Shown here: positions 1 through 10,681 of the stretch, piece after piece
Layout of the letters: each line of letters begins with the position of its first letter
Numbering within the stretch: position 1 is the stretch's first letter
Assembly: GCA_036971615.1 (NCBI GenBank)
Contig: JAYKKR010000011.1
Span: 992,001-1,056,000, forward strand
Length of the DNA: 64,000 bases
DNA from: Amyloporia xantha
Taxonomy: Eukaryota > Basidiomycota > Agaricomycetes > Polyporales > Adustoporiaceae
Reading direction: 5' to 3'
Translations under genes and position numbers: made by a program
Notes under the pieces: model-generated
The model's input: the letters and a program-made list of their open reading frames with translations, nothing else
What the model was told of the DNA's origin: nothing
Databases searched by the model: none

Positions 1-900
1 CGGTCTCTCCCACTGCCTGTCCAACACCGTCTGCGCGTCATTTACGGACTCAAAGTCGACATGCGCGAACCCCCGCTTGTTCCCGGCCTCGTCAAAATCT
101 ACCAGTCGTGACGTATCAGTGAGAATCATGGCATGCCAGCACGACTGAGCACAGGGGAACGCAAGCTCACCAACGCGCACGCGCTCGATCTTGCCATAGG
201 ACCCTAGCAATTGATGGATATCCTTGTCGTCCGCAGAATACGGCAGATTGCCGACATATAGCGACTTGTTCGGCGTCGCCTCTCTCTTGGCCTCGCGATA
301 CCCCTGCCGGGATTCAGCGTAGTCGAGATTGAGGTGACGTTGGTGCAAGAAGAACGGATTCCGCTCGTGACGTCGCATAGCCTTTTGCGCGTTCAAAGTC
401 GAAGTGTACTCGACGTGGGCAAAGCCCCTATTCTGTCCCGCGGTGGTTAACTCTGCAATGCTCCAACGTTCAATATGTCGTTTCTGGACGAGAATAGAGA
501 GATGCTCACTCATTCGTACTGATACATCACCGAAACGGGAGAAGAGACTCTTAATCTCCTCTTCTGTCGTCCATGGGTACAGATTGCCTATGAACAGTGT
601 GTTCGTCGCTTCTTTGTGTCTGGTTTTGGTGTCAGGCGGTCCCTCTGCATCCGCCTCTTCCTCTGCACGTTCGGCATTTTCTGCGACCAAAGCGCTAGGT
701 TCGCTGTCCCGAGGAACATGAGTGCTGGTAGAACGCAAGCCTTCAGAGGCCGTTTGCGCCTGCGTGACGCTCATGTAGCGAATGGGTTTAGGTGCACGAA
801 TAAGTGTTCTGGACGCAACAGACCCGCTCGAGAGAGTGAGACATCGCCTAGAGGACGCTGCGACATGGCGGGTCTGTGCACGAAGTAAGTTTGCGAACAT
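1..900 (-). CDS. two-RRM RNA-binding protein, probably mitochondrial (partial, 3' end missing)
   Basis: The gene runs off the left edge. Exons on the minus strand are 510-900, 171-452 and <1-98; the introns (453-509 and 99-170) each interrupt an RRM just before its RNP1 motif. RRM1 has an LFIGNL-type RNP2 and a RGFAHVEY RNP1; RRM2 has LYVGNL and RGFAHVDF. The start at 898-900 was chosen because it opens an N-terminus rich in Arg, Ser and Ala and almost free of acidic residues for about 45 residues, which looks like a mitochondrial presequence; a later in-frame ATG at 772-774 would remove it. Tandem RRMs imply single-stranded RNA binding. Mitochondrial location is inferred and the specific RNA target is unknown. 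Confidence 0.85.
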   Translation of the reverse strand, partial: MFANLLRAQTRHVAASSRRCLTLSSGSVASRTLIRAPKPIRYMSVTQAQTASEGLRSTSTHVPRDSEPSALVAENAERAEEEADAEGPPDTKTRHKEATNTLFIGNLYPWTTEEEIKSLFSRFGDVSVRMSEHLSILVQKRHIERWSIAELTTAGQNRGFAHVEYTSTLNAQKAMRRHERNPFFLHQRHLNLDYAESRQGYREAKREATPNKSLYVGNLPYSADDKDIHQLLGSYGKIERVRVGELAFPCAQSCWHAMILTDTSRLVDFDEAGNKRGFAHVDFESVNDAQTVLDRQWERP

Positions 901-1573
901 CGCACTACCAGCAGATTTCGTACTGAAAAGTTTGGAAGAGGTCTGCGACGACGCTGAGACAGATATTGCATGAGACAATCATGAAGGAGCACACCTGAGA
1001 TTTACTTCTTCCAGTGACGAAAGGCAAGTTTTCTAGTCGCTTGAATTGACTGGCCAGGGAATTGTAGTGTCCTGAATCCTGTCTGAGCCCCAATCACGAA
1101 AACCGTCGCGGCTCGAGTCAATCTCGCTTCAGCTCACACCAGGTAAGGGTAGAAGCTGGGGACACGGCGTTGCAGAGTACTTACTAGTATACTATATAGG
1201 TCCGCTGGAAAGTATTTAGCTGCAGAGTGCAATATTTGCTTACGTACATGTAATTCTCAGGCCTCAAATTGAGCGCTACTTATCATTTATGCCACTGACT
1301 CCCTTCAGTAAAATTGGTCAAGTCATCTCTTGGGTTTAGTCTTAGCTCTTATAGCTCGAATCATGAATGGACTTGTGGTTGCCTAGGATTGTTGGTCCGA
1401 TTTTCACAAAGTCTGGTGCTTTTTTCGGCTTCACCTGACTTTGGCATGGGTGGGATTACTGCGGCTGCGCTTTCTTGTCCGTCGCAAATCTTATCCTCCA
1501 GCTATTCTCAACCTCGAGAAGACCTTGAAGTTCAAACCAGTCCTCACGATTCGCCTCTGTATCTGTGACCGTC
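901..1573. other. divergent intergenic region
   Basis: This stretch separates the RRM gene on the minus strand from a plus-strand gene and must hold both promoters. No coding exon or clear core promoter motif was recognised. Confidence 0.5.
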
Positions 1574-2414
1574 ATGGTTATACTTGACGAGAAGACGGTG
1601 GTCGCACCTCCCCCACCATACTCTGCAGCAGGCCCTTCTAACCTTCCGCCTTTCCCACACGAACACAACTATGCCACTTTAATAACTCTGCCTTCCAGTC
1701 TATTACTTCGAATAGTCCACGAATTATTTCCGCAGGGGCAACCTGAAGGACAGCGCCAGATATTGTACTGGCTTACGATCAGTCTCCGGTGTGTCAATCG
1801 TGCCCTGTACGTTGGTGAGCACCTCGGCGCTTTTGGGCATTAGACACATACGCTAATCCAGCCATGAAGCATGCATGCACGTCTTGCGATCAGCCTATTT
1901 GCCCGCGTACAAGCTGCTCATTCGCGCGCCCTACACCTCTGACCCCTTTCCCGGCCCCGACCCTGACCAGCCGGAGTCATCCTCCCCGGTACAGCCCCTC
2001 CAACGCGAAACGCACGTATTGGACCTCTTCATCGCTCTCAAAGTGCGCGAGGACGTCTGGACGGACGAGAGCGAGCTGCATCTCGAGCGCGAGGAGAGCT
2101 TCCGGGATCTCTTCGACCTCATGCAGCCGCGCAGCAGGATCGAGGACCTCGTGCGGAAATCTGGGATACGCATGGGCGTCATCTCCGTGGCGGAGGCCAA
2201 GTCGCGAGGGTCTGGTGTACAGCCGATCCCTTTCAGCAAGCTTTCGGTCTCATTTTCTCCGAGGCGGGCTGGGCTGGTGATGACCACTAAGGAGCGGAAG
2301 AGAACATTAGTGGAGGTTGCGCGTCTGCGTGAAGAGACGCTAGAAGTGGCGGCGAGACTATTGGTGCATGAATTGCGTATATGGCTTTCTGCCAATCCCC
2401 ATTCCATTGTATGA
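1574..2414 (+). CDS. conserved-looking basidiomycete protein of unknown function, 261 aa
   Basis: Two exons, 1574-1814 and 1870-2414, joined across a 55-bp GT-AG intron, give 261 residues. The acceptor was fixed by frame: the later AG at 1868-1869 restores a continuous reading frame through V-A-C-M-H, whereas the earlier AG at 1859-1860 does not. The N-terminus is proline-rich, followed by a Leu-rich stretch beginning LPSSLLLRIV that resembles, but does not prove, an F-box-like helix. A charged Arg/Glu-rich helical segment forms the C-terminus. No enzymatic motif, signal peptide or transmembrane segment is visible. The function is unknown. Confidence 0.75.
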
Positions 2415-2952
2415 CCTTGATATCATAATTCTTGGATCTTCAGGCCTGAGATACTGTAAGATGGTACTCCGGAGAAGGATGGCATAATGTATTCCGTGAA
2501 TATTGTATCTCTCAACTAATCATGAGTCGTTCTGTAGCTCTGATCCATTGAATTGTTACATTGATTGACTGGGTATGCTGAGGTGTACTTATTTCTGCTG
2601 TATCGGCGGTGCACTGCATTACGGTAGGCCGTGGGAGATCAGAACCGGACCAGATCAAACTGGTCTGATCGCATATATGTGGCTGGGCTGCTTGTACCGG
2701 CTGCCACATAAAAGACAGTCCCAACTGTAGCTTCTGCACGGCACTCCTCGAGTTACTCCTTCCCCTCTCTTCTCCTGATACCCCATCGTTGGAGATCGTC
2801 AGAACCTCATAAAAGGGCATCTGGGGAGGCGCCCTCATTCGGCCAATTTTACCGGTGTCCGAGGTCTTTTTAGGGACCCGGAACCGCTTGGGTGAAGGTT
2901 GGAAACCACTCGACATCACCCCCAACGAGCAGACACTAGAACAAGCCAACCA
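2415..2952. other. intergenic region upstream of the OTU gene
   Basis: This holds the 3' flank of the preceding gene and the promoter of the OTU gene. A 145-codon minus-strand frame here overlaps the promoter, has no recognisable domain and is not accepted as a gene. Confidence 0.5.
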
Positions 2953-4753
2953 ATGGGTTCATCCAAGAGGAAGAGCGCGAAACCTCCACCACAATGTGAG
3001 TGTGCTGGTGGATGCGTGGTGTGACTAGCATTGATCAAGGTGTGACTCGTCACCGTCCACTGGTAGTGCGCTCGCGGACGACGAGGAGTAGAGGAAAGGT
3101 GTGTACCGGGTGCTACCGTGCTTCTCCAGTATTGAAACGTTGACGTGCTGCGCAGGCTCTCCCTGATCCGGCAGAGAATAGCCAGTTGCTTACGGAACAG
3201 CTGCGAGGAATGGGACTGTATGCTGCACCCACTCTCGGTGACGGTAACTGTCTTTTCCGCGCGTTGTCAGATCAACTCCACGGGACACCGTCGTACCATC
3301 TCAAACTACGACAGGATATCTGTGACTGGATTGCGTCACACAAGCAACGTTACGAGCCGTTCGTCGATGACGAACGAGGCCTCGACGTGCATCTTCAATG
3401 CATGCGACAACCAGGTCAGTTGTTCGCGGGTGCAAATCGCACGGCCCTAATGGCGCTAACCCGGAATGTTCATTGAAATTCACTCGTAGCCACGTATGGG
3501 GGACACCTCGAGCTCTCGGCGTTCGCACATATGACACACCGCGATGTGAAAGTGATTCAACCAGGGCTGGTTTACGTGATTGAATGGGCTACAGGCGGAG
3601 ACCGCGCGGCTGACCCACCAGCGTCGTCGTCCTCGACACCTTCCTCATCGGCCACGCCAGTGGACGAGTCAACAATGAATGACCGTGAGAAACGGCGCAT
3701 GACGCGCGAGCGCAAGCGCGCAGAGCGAGACCAGGCGCCACCGCCGCCAACGCCATCTGAAGAAGATGAACCTCCAGGGCCTATATATGTTGCGTGCGTG
3801 CTTACCATTCGCTGGCGCTGTATGGCCTTCAATGTCATAGCAGATACCATGATTGGGAGCATTTCTCGTCGATCCGGAATCTACGAGGTCCGCACACCGG
3901 ACTGCCGAAAGTCACGGAGGCACCAGCCCCAGGCTCACAACCTTCGTCGCCTGTCTCTTCGAAGAAGAAGCCAATGTCGAAGGTAAAGACAAAACCTGAC
4001 TCAAAGTCTCTGACGAAGCAAATCCCGAAGACACGGGCATCTATCCTTGCGAAGAGTGAAGCAGCAACACCGCAGACGCCTTCTCAGATTCCCCTACCTG
4101 CATCTCGCTCCCCTTCTCCTATTCTTGGCGAGGGTGTGTCTCCGTTTTCATCCCAGTCTACACGTGCATCAAGCACGCTCGATCCGCCTCGCTCGTATCG
4201 CTCGCCCAAGCGGACTTTCGATGAGTCCTCAGCGTCATCACTTGCACATTCCGAGAGCTCGCAGAGCGCTGCAAAGCGCGCCAGGAGCGCGTCTCGCGCA
4301 CCATCGCGAACTCGTAACGATGACGTCTTGCCGGTGGCAGAGCCTGCGATGCCCCAGAGTCTAGGCATGCAGGTTGACGACCTTGATATTGACACTCCAG
4401 ATCTCTCAGTTTCTGGTTCATCTCCGGAGTCAGTTAGCTCTCTTTCTTCTGTCCCTTCTCCTGCTGCGACACCTCCACCCCCGGCGTCGCCCGAGCGGCG
4501 ATTGACTCGGCGCCAGCGCAAGGCGCTGGGCCTGCCCAAGCCCCGTCCTGCTCTCGTCGGAAATACGTCAGCGCGTACACGGAGTGGTGCAGGCAAGATC
4601 GTTATTCCCGGAGGCAGATACAAGAAGACTGTCACTAAGCCTGCTGTACAGGACAGTGGCGAGGATGGCAATGACACGGAGGCGAGTGCCGAATGGCGAC
4701 ACAATGGCACTGGCAGGGTGGACGTGCGGGGGTTCAGGGAGCTGAAGATCTAG
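2953..4753 (+). CDS. OTU-domain deubiquitinase (OTUD3-like), 515 aa
   Basis: Five exons (2953-2995, 3067-3098, 3156-3414, 3490-3793, 3844-4753) give 515 residues. The OTU domain spans roughly residues 35-235 and shows the cysteine-protease core: Asp54 and Cys57 in GDGNC, and a candidate catalytic His219 in WEHFSS. OTU proteins cleave ubiquitin chains. The 32-nt second exon was recovered only by frame; it adds a basic Arg/Ser-rich segment. After the domain comes a long Ser/Pro-rich, probably disordered tail with basic patches. The split of the catalytic His from the Cys region by introns 3 and 4 is ordinary. Chain specificity cannot be read from sequence. Confidence 0.9.
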
Positions 4754-6430
4754 TGGAAGACGTCCTCACACTCATCTTGACATCGATCTATCGCATACGC
4801 ATCGGATCTCGGGACAATCTGCACACCGTATCATATCATCATTCATCCTCTCTCACACCTTGCATCTAAACCTCCAGCATTCGTCTCCCTGCTTTGCATC
4901 CTGCCTGATTGCAACTCACGACATCGTCAGCGTGACGCTCTCGTCTCGCTGCCTCGGACATACATCTTCATGACTAGCGGTCGGATCTTTGTATCAATTA
5001 CCGAGTACTGGACACGCCCCTTGCTCATTTTACGCATTTACGACGGTCACGTTTCACTTACACATCTCTGCACGTCCTGCTTTTTGAATCACATCCTCAG
5101 CGTTACCACATTCATCCCTATACCTCACAAATTCCTATCTATCCGTTACAGTCTGTATCAACAATTGCGAACAATGTTCCACGCATTGGCATTTCAATAC
5201 ATCGATGTCCGTAGTATAGTTGTGTACTAATACTAGAATGATAGGTTATGGATCCCCGGATTGTGAATAGTGTCCGGTCTATGCGTAAAATCCCAGCCTG
5301 TTCATCAACCCTTGCAAGTTATCCAAAATAGTGCGTACTCTAGAATCACCTCGGTCCTCGATTTTTAGTCTCCGGTCAGGTTTTAAGCTTCTCATGATTT
5401 AGTCTTCCGCATAATATAAGCACTGATTCATTTCTCTGTTCGTGTCAACAGACATCTCTCGGCAAGGTGCCACTTGCTAGCGTCACGACCACGTACGGAA
5501 TACTGACACCAAGACATCGTCAGGTTAACTCAGCCCCGCGATCCATTTCTTATTTTTCTCTCTAAGCATTAAGGCTATCGGCATCCTCCTGGACTTATTA
5601 GACAGCGCGATCCAGAGCATCGAGCCTCAGCTACGGTCCGGAAGCTCATTTCCCAAACGTGTGGGTTTTCATTGACTCCGATGTGTCCACTTCCTGATCG
5701 ATGACATAGCGTGCCTGGAGACAGAACTGCTACATGTTGGCAAGTGACCAAGTGGACAGCTCATCAAGCTGCTCACGAACGCTATGATGATGCCAACAAT
5801 TAACTGCGCATCATCCGGCGGACCAGGACGGCACTCACACATCCGGGCTTCGTCTCGACCGTGACGCCACTGGCTGACGGGCATGATGGCAACTACAACT
5901 CTGACTGCGCCGTCGGAACATCAGCAATTGCAAGTTCCTCCCGGCGAAGAGGTGGGTCTCGATCGTTCCATTTAAATGGTAGAATGCAAATAAGGTGACG
6001 GACCGTTCCGAGTTATCCAATTCTACACACTCGGCACGGCAGCTCGACATGCAAATTGGACACTTCAAGTTTGCAGTGTGTTCGGTGACGGGCATGCCTC
6101 GGTGTTCAGCCGACAACAACGAAATCGAACTTGCCGGTTGCTGTCGGAAGCGTTAATGACAACTCAGTAAGTCAAAATTAGATCAGCCTCTATTTTCGGT
6201 GAAGACAAGTGATGGACAGGAGCACCAGATTTAACCTTACACAGACCATTAGCGCCAACGCGAATTCTTTCCTATTTACCTCTCGTGAGTCCCGTTATTG
6301 CCAACGAACCGATCGCAATAATTGTTCTCAGGCTCCGCAGAATAGAACGTATGCACCTGCACTCTCCACATGCCGGTGCTGGCGATATATCACAGTGCGC
6401 TACAGACGCTCTTCTGGAGCTCGGCTGACG
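4754..6430. other. non-coding region downstream of the OTU gene
   Basis: The first few hundred bases are pyrimidine-rich 3' flank. Beyond that only short, inconsistent frames occur on both strands, and I see no domain, splice-consistent gene or RNA gene. Confidence 0.5.
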
Positions 6431-6440
6431 GCGACGATAT

Positions 6441-7008
6441 GAGGGGGGGGTCGATTGGTCGGATTCGATTGGCGCGCGTAGATAGTCGCGCGTCACAACG
6501 ACGGGCACAAGTCACGTTTACCCTTTTCCAGTCATGCAATTTGTCTTGAAAAACCCTTAGGCCAGCTTATTTTATATACTAATAAGTCTATTTATGGCAT
6601 TTTAAGTAGGTAAATCAATTGTAGCATACAAATTAAGTAGACAGTGTTGTCTAAATTTGAAGGTTCTTGTAATAAAGGCAGTGACTTTGAAAGGCTTGTT
6701 GTATGAAGCCGCCTAGTCCCAATACTACACCTTATTTCATTCACGCGAACGACGAACGAGGCTTTATTGTGCCTTACCCTCCCTCACTGCGCTCGGGTGG
6801 TCTCCCTCGGGCGGGCGAACAGTGGCCCTCTTCGCACACCCAGCACCGCCGACATTTTCCATTTATGGAACAAAACCATGGCCGGCAGTCTTATCTTGCG
6901 AGATTGGGCCAATGGCTGTTATTATTACTCTGGACGCCGTGACTTGTCCGCCGTGACGCGCGACTATCGGCGGGCGCCAATCGAACCCGACCAATCGACC
7001 GTAGACTC
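6441..7008. mobile_element. non-autonomous inverted-repeat transposon (MITE), Mutator-like by its 10-bp duplication
   Basis: The terminal 56 bp of the two ends are inverted repeats that align without gaps at 47 of 56 positions, both beginning GAG; weaker similarity continues inward to about 6516 and 6938. The element is flanked by a perfect 10-bp direct repeat, GCGACGATAT, at 6431-6440 and 7009-7018. No transposase frame is present in the 568 bp. A 9-11-bp target duplication with long inverted repeats is characteristic of Mutator-like elements, so that assignment is an inference; the repeat structure itself is direct. Confidence 0.8.
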
Positions 7009-7018
7009 GCGACGATAT

Positions 7019-10000
7019 AACCTTGCACGAAGACGCGCAAGCAGCAGCCCCATCATCTGCTTGGCCCCCTCGCGATCACGACGGAAGGAGGCAAGTGGCG
7101 TCGGCCATGCCTCAGTTGAGGGGGATCCCGGATGGCGCGTCTATCACTGCGCGCTCCTACGCCGCCATGGGCCACGAGCGCCCGCCCCGCTGCGCATATT
7201 TGACTTGCACGGCAGGTACAGACGGGAGCTGGCCATCAACCGACTCGTCGCCATGTCGGCCCACACGCGACCGGCGATCGTGCCCGAGGCGCTATTGAGG
7301 ATATCGAATTTTGCGCTCCATCATATGTGCCTTACACCGTGACGGGGCGGGCAGGAGCCCGAACCACGGCCATCTTCTGTTTGCAGAGAACGACGCCGAC
7401 CGAGTCAAAGTCCCTGCTGCGTAGCCCGTCACCCACTAGTCAGTGGGGCCTCCCAGCGCCCCGCCAATGTGATGCAGCTGTCATGATGCCTCTAATTTGG
7501 CAATGTGCACGCTGTCAGCAATAGCGGCCAGACGTCGAACAGACGTCCCTCCTTTTTAGACCATTCCGCTCCGGGAGACCTGGCGCGAGCGGCGGGGACG
7601 GTTCATTACTAAGCAGGCGCTCCTGCCAGGACACGTCGAGGCGCTGGGTCGTCTCCATGGCGGGTCGCTGGGCCGTCCTGGAAATGGAGATCGACATGTG
7701 CCCGGAGCGGCATGCGTTCCCTGCCTTGCTACTTCCTCTCGGCGAACCTTGACTGCGTGCCTGCGCATTTGCTATAATTTCCGAAAGGACGGGTGTGTCT
7801 ATGCACTCGGGATCCCTGCTCTGTGTCCTGGACAATATGAAATGAAGTATCCCCAGTGCGCCTTGTTCTCTGCCTGCCTCCGCAAGGTGTCCCAGCGGTG
7901 CTCCGGACCACGAACAGCGGCCAGATTGGGGTCGGACTTCGCCCAGGTCGCCGCACACATGCACGGTTGTATGGCCGTCAGAGTCTATGACTCCCTCCCT
8001 CCCTCGCGGCTCTCGCACCGGCAGACGCGTTACGCGGCATCGGTGTCCACCATCACAGACACAGACACAGACCCGTCCGCCGCGACGTGCCCGCGCTCGC
8101 GCTCCCCTGGGGTCGCAATCACCGCCTAGCCTGAGCTCTCGAGACTCGCCAGCTGAGCTCAGAGCGGTCGCCGAGCAGCATTCTTCGGCCCGCTGCATGC
8201 CGCGCGCCACCATTATGGGTTGCGGAGACTCGTACCAGCCAGTAGTGGTATAGCCTGGCGGCTCCAAGTGCACAGATTATGGCTTGAGGAAGATTGACTT
8301 TCTGGCGGCATTTTGGACATGACGCGGTGGTTGCTGGGGGGCTCTCGGCTGATTGTGTGCCGGGTGGGGGGGGGGGTGAATTGAACGGTGAGTTTGCAAA
8401 TACAGCATTCTGATGCCATAGTCTACTGCGGCGGGAGGTCTGGGGAGGATATCCTAGAGGCAAGGCCTTCCAGATAACGGATGCGGGCTGGATGCATGTG
8501 TGTACCGTTGCAGCGGTTCGTATAGATTGCCTGGAGCAGTGGCTACTTTTAGAGCCTTTTACAGTTGCAGTTATGCACACTGTCATGTCCTGTGCCGCGA
8601 TGTGAATTGTTTTAGCGGGATGATCTCCAGTCAGGAAAGCTCGCTATTTGTTACGTACATTTCAATGACAAAATATCGAGCAGAAGTCCAAGATGGCATA
8701 ATTCACGGTACAGATTGGAGTTGCCAGTTCATCTTCATCCTCCTAACACTTGGTTTGCAAAACAAGCATAGGTGACATGACCGTTCCAGCAGGCGGCCAG
8801 AAATGCTGCTGTGTGAGCGCGGCTTAAGCTTCAGCAACCATTTTCGAGGCTCACGGAGATCGCCTTTCCTTCCATTTAACATTTTTGCTCATGTCTTAGT
8901 ATATCAATCCCCTGATGGAATTCTGGAAATAAGCCGATACTTATTGAGGGAGCTCCCCTGGACTTCACTAGCTTTAGCGGTATAAGCGCTGCTTCTAGAC
9001 CATAAAATACAATAAGAATGCATGCGGATGAAATAACTTTGCGCAGTCGCATATGCACACCTCTCTGATTAAGTAGAAATTGTAGAATGTTGGTATATGA
9101 TATACATCACTCGCCAAGGAAAGAAAGATGGCGAAGTTGACGCCCAGAAGCAGAAGAGGTACATAGCCACACCGAGCAACCTGCTCAACTTGTCGGAACA
9201 CGGGCCCTCCCTCCGACCACCTCCTTTATGTGACCGACTAAGGAGCCAGCTACAAAGGGCCAAGGAGGGCCAGTTCCGCTCCGTCTTCGGAGTGGAGGCG
9301 CGCGCCCGGAGGGGCACTGACCCGCTATCTGATCTGGCGCCTCGCCACCAGCCGCAATCACGAAGATTTTGCTAGGCTGACTTTGGGCCGCTCACGCTGG
9401 GTGTCGGCAGCGGTGGCTGGCGGGTCGAGGACGACGGGCAGGGCACGGGCAGGGGCGTCAAGCCGACTCATGATCAAGCGGTGGGGGTTCGCTAATGCGG
9501 CACGTGGGATCCACGTGAGGAGATTACGATCGTAGGATGATCGCCCGCGGTGGACCCGGGCCAATGGGTTTGGGACAGAATTGATTGATGTCCGGGGGGG
9601 CAGGGGGGACAGGGAGGACTGCCTTCGGGGACCCACGCCGCGCATGAAAGCTAACGCGGCTCGCGATGGAGATCATCATCATTGCAGTGCGATGCCCAGT
9701 GCCGAGGGCTTGGGACGATGTCCTCTGCGGCTGTGGTCGACAAGCAAATCTTCCAGCACGCGGATGACAAGATGGCAGGAGGGACATCGACATCGACATC
9801 GGCTTCGGCATCGACATCGACATCGACTGTTGTAGGTGGGATCCAGCAGCTGCGGATTTAGACGCGTCCTGACGCGCTTGCGATAGACGCGCCGGCCGGG
9901 AAGGCGGTGCACGCCGCGAGCGACCCCCGTCGAGGACTGTGTTGATGAACGCCGCGGTGCCTATCGCCCCTATCGTCCCGGAGGTCTAGGCGCCGATGCA

Positions 10001-10681
10001 TCTGGCTGTCGGGAAATAGTGGGCTACGTACTTAGTAGCGTAACCGTATGGATACAGACGCTGGGCTCGCATGTGGCAGTGGTGATGTGGACGTGATGGG
10101 CAGCGCCTCGCTGGGTTGGGTGGGTGGGGGAAGTACCTGAGCGAGGAAGGGCGAGAGGCCGTCAGTGGCCGTCAGTGGCAGGGGTGATATGATGAAAAGG
10201 CGAGGCGGTGTTGATGATGAGGGCAGCTCGCTGGTGGGTGTACCGAAGGGGACACGTGGCGGGAGCGAATGAGCGAGGGCTAGCGGCATCGGAGCGCCTC
10301 CGCGTGGACTAGAGCAGACTCAACTGCAGCCAGCGGCAGCCATTCCTCTCTTTATTCTCCTCTTCCATCCTCTCCCTCGGCGAGGCTCTGGTGTTAATTC
10401 AATATTACATATTTCCTCGCATATCCCGGATCGCCCTCCCCCTTCTCCCCTATCTGACTTTTCCTGATAATCGTACGTCGAGGTACACGCATGTTCCTCC
10501 CCTCGCACCCTGCTCTCTGACCTTGCTTTGTCCATATCGCCACGCCCCATCAGCATAATGTGAGCCCTCCCATTCGTCCCGCCACCCTCTATCGCCCTGA
10601 CCATCGCTGCAGTTATAGGATACGAACTGACCGGCGCATCACGCTCACTTGCAATCGTCCCCAAGTATACATATCGCTCTA
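7019..10681. other. gene-poor GC-rich stretch upstream of ste12
   Basis: Open frames of up to about 250 codons occur on both strands but overlap one another and carry no recognisable domain, so I treat them as chance frames in GC-rich DNA. It includes a G tract near 8367-8377 and the hexamer repeat at 9783-9827. The last part must contain the ste12 promoter and a long 5' leader. Confidence 0.45.
9783..9827 (+). repeat. degenerate GACATC hexanucleotide repeat
   Basis: Two runs of the hexamer GACATC, three copies then two and a half, are separated by a diverged GGCTTC/GGCATC unit. It lies in non-coding DNA about 850 bp upstream of the ste12 start codon. Confidence 0.8.

Noticed and set aside
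7515..8273. 252-codon minus-strand frame in the desert before ste12
   Set aside because: It overlaps long plus-strand frames of similar quality, has no domain, and its composition (Arg, Cys, Ser-rich) is what GC-rich non-coding DNA gives by chance.
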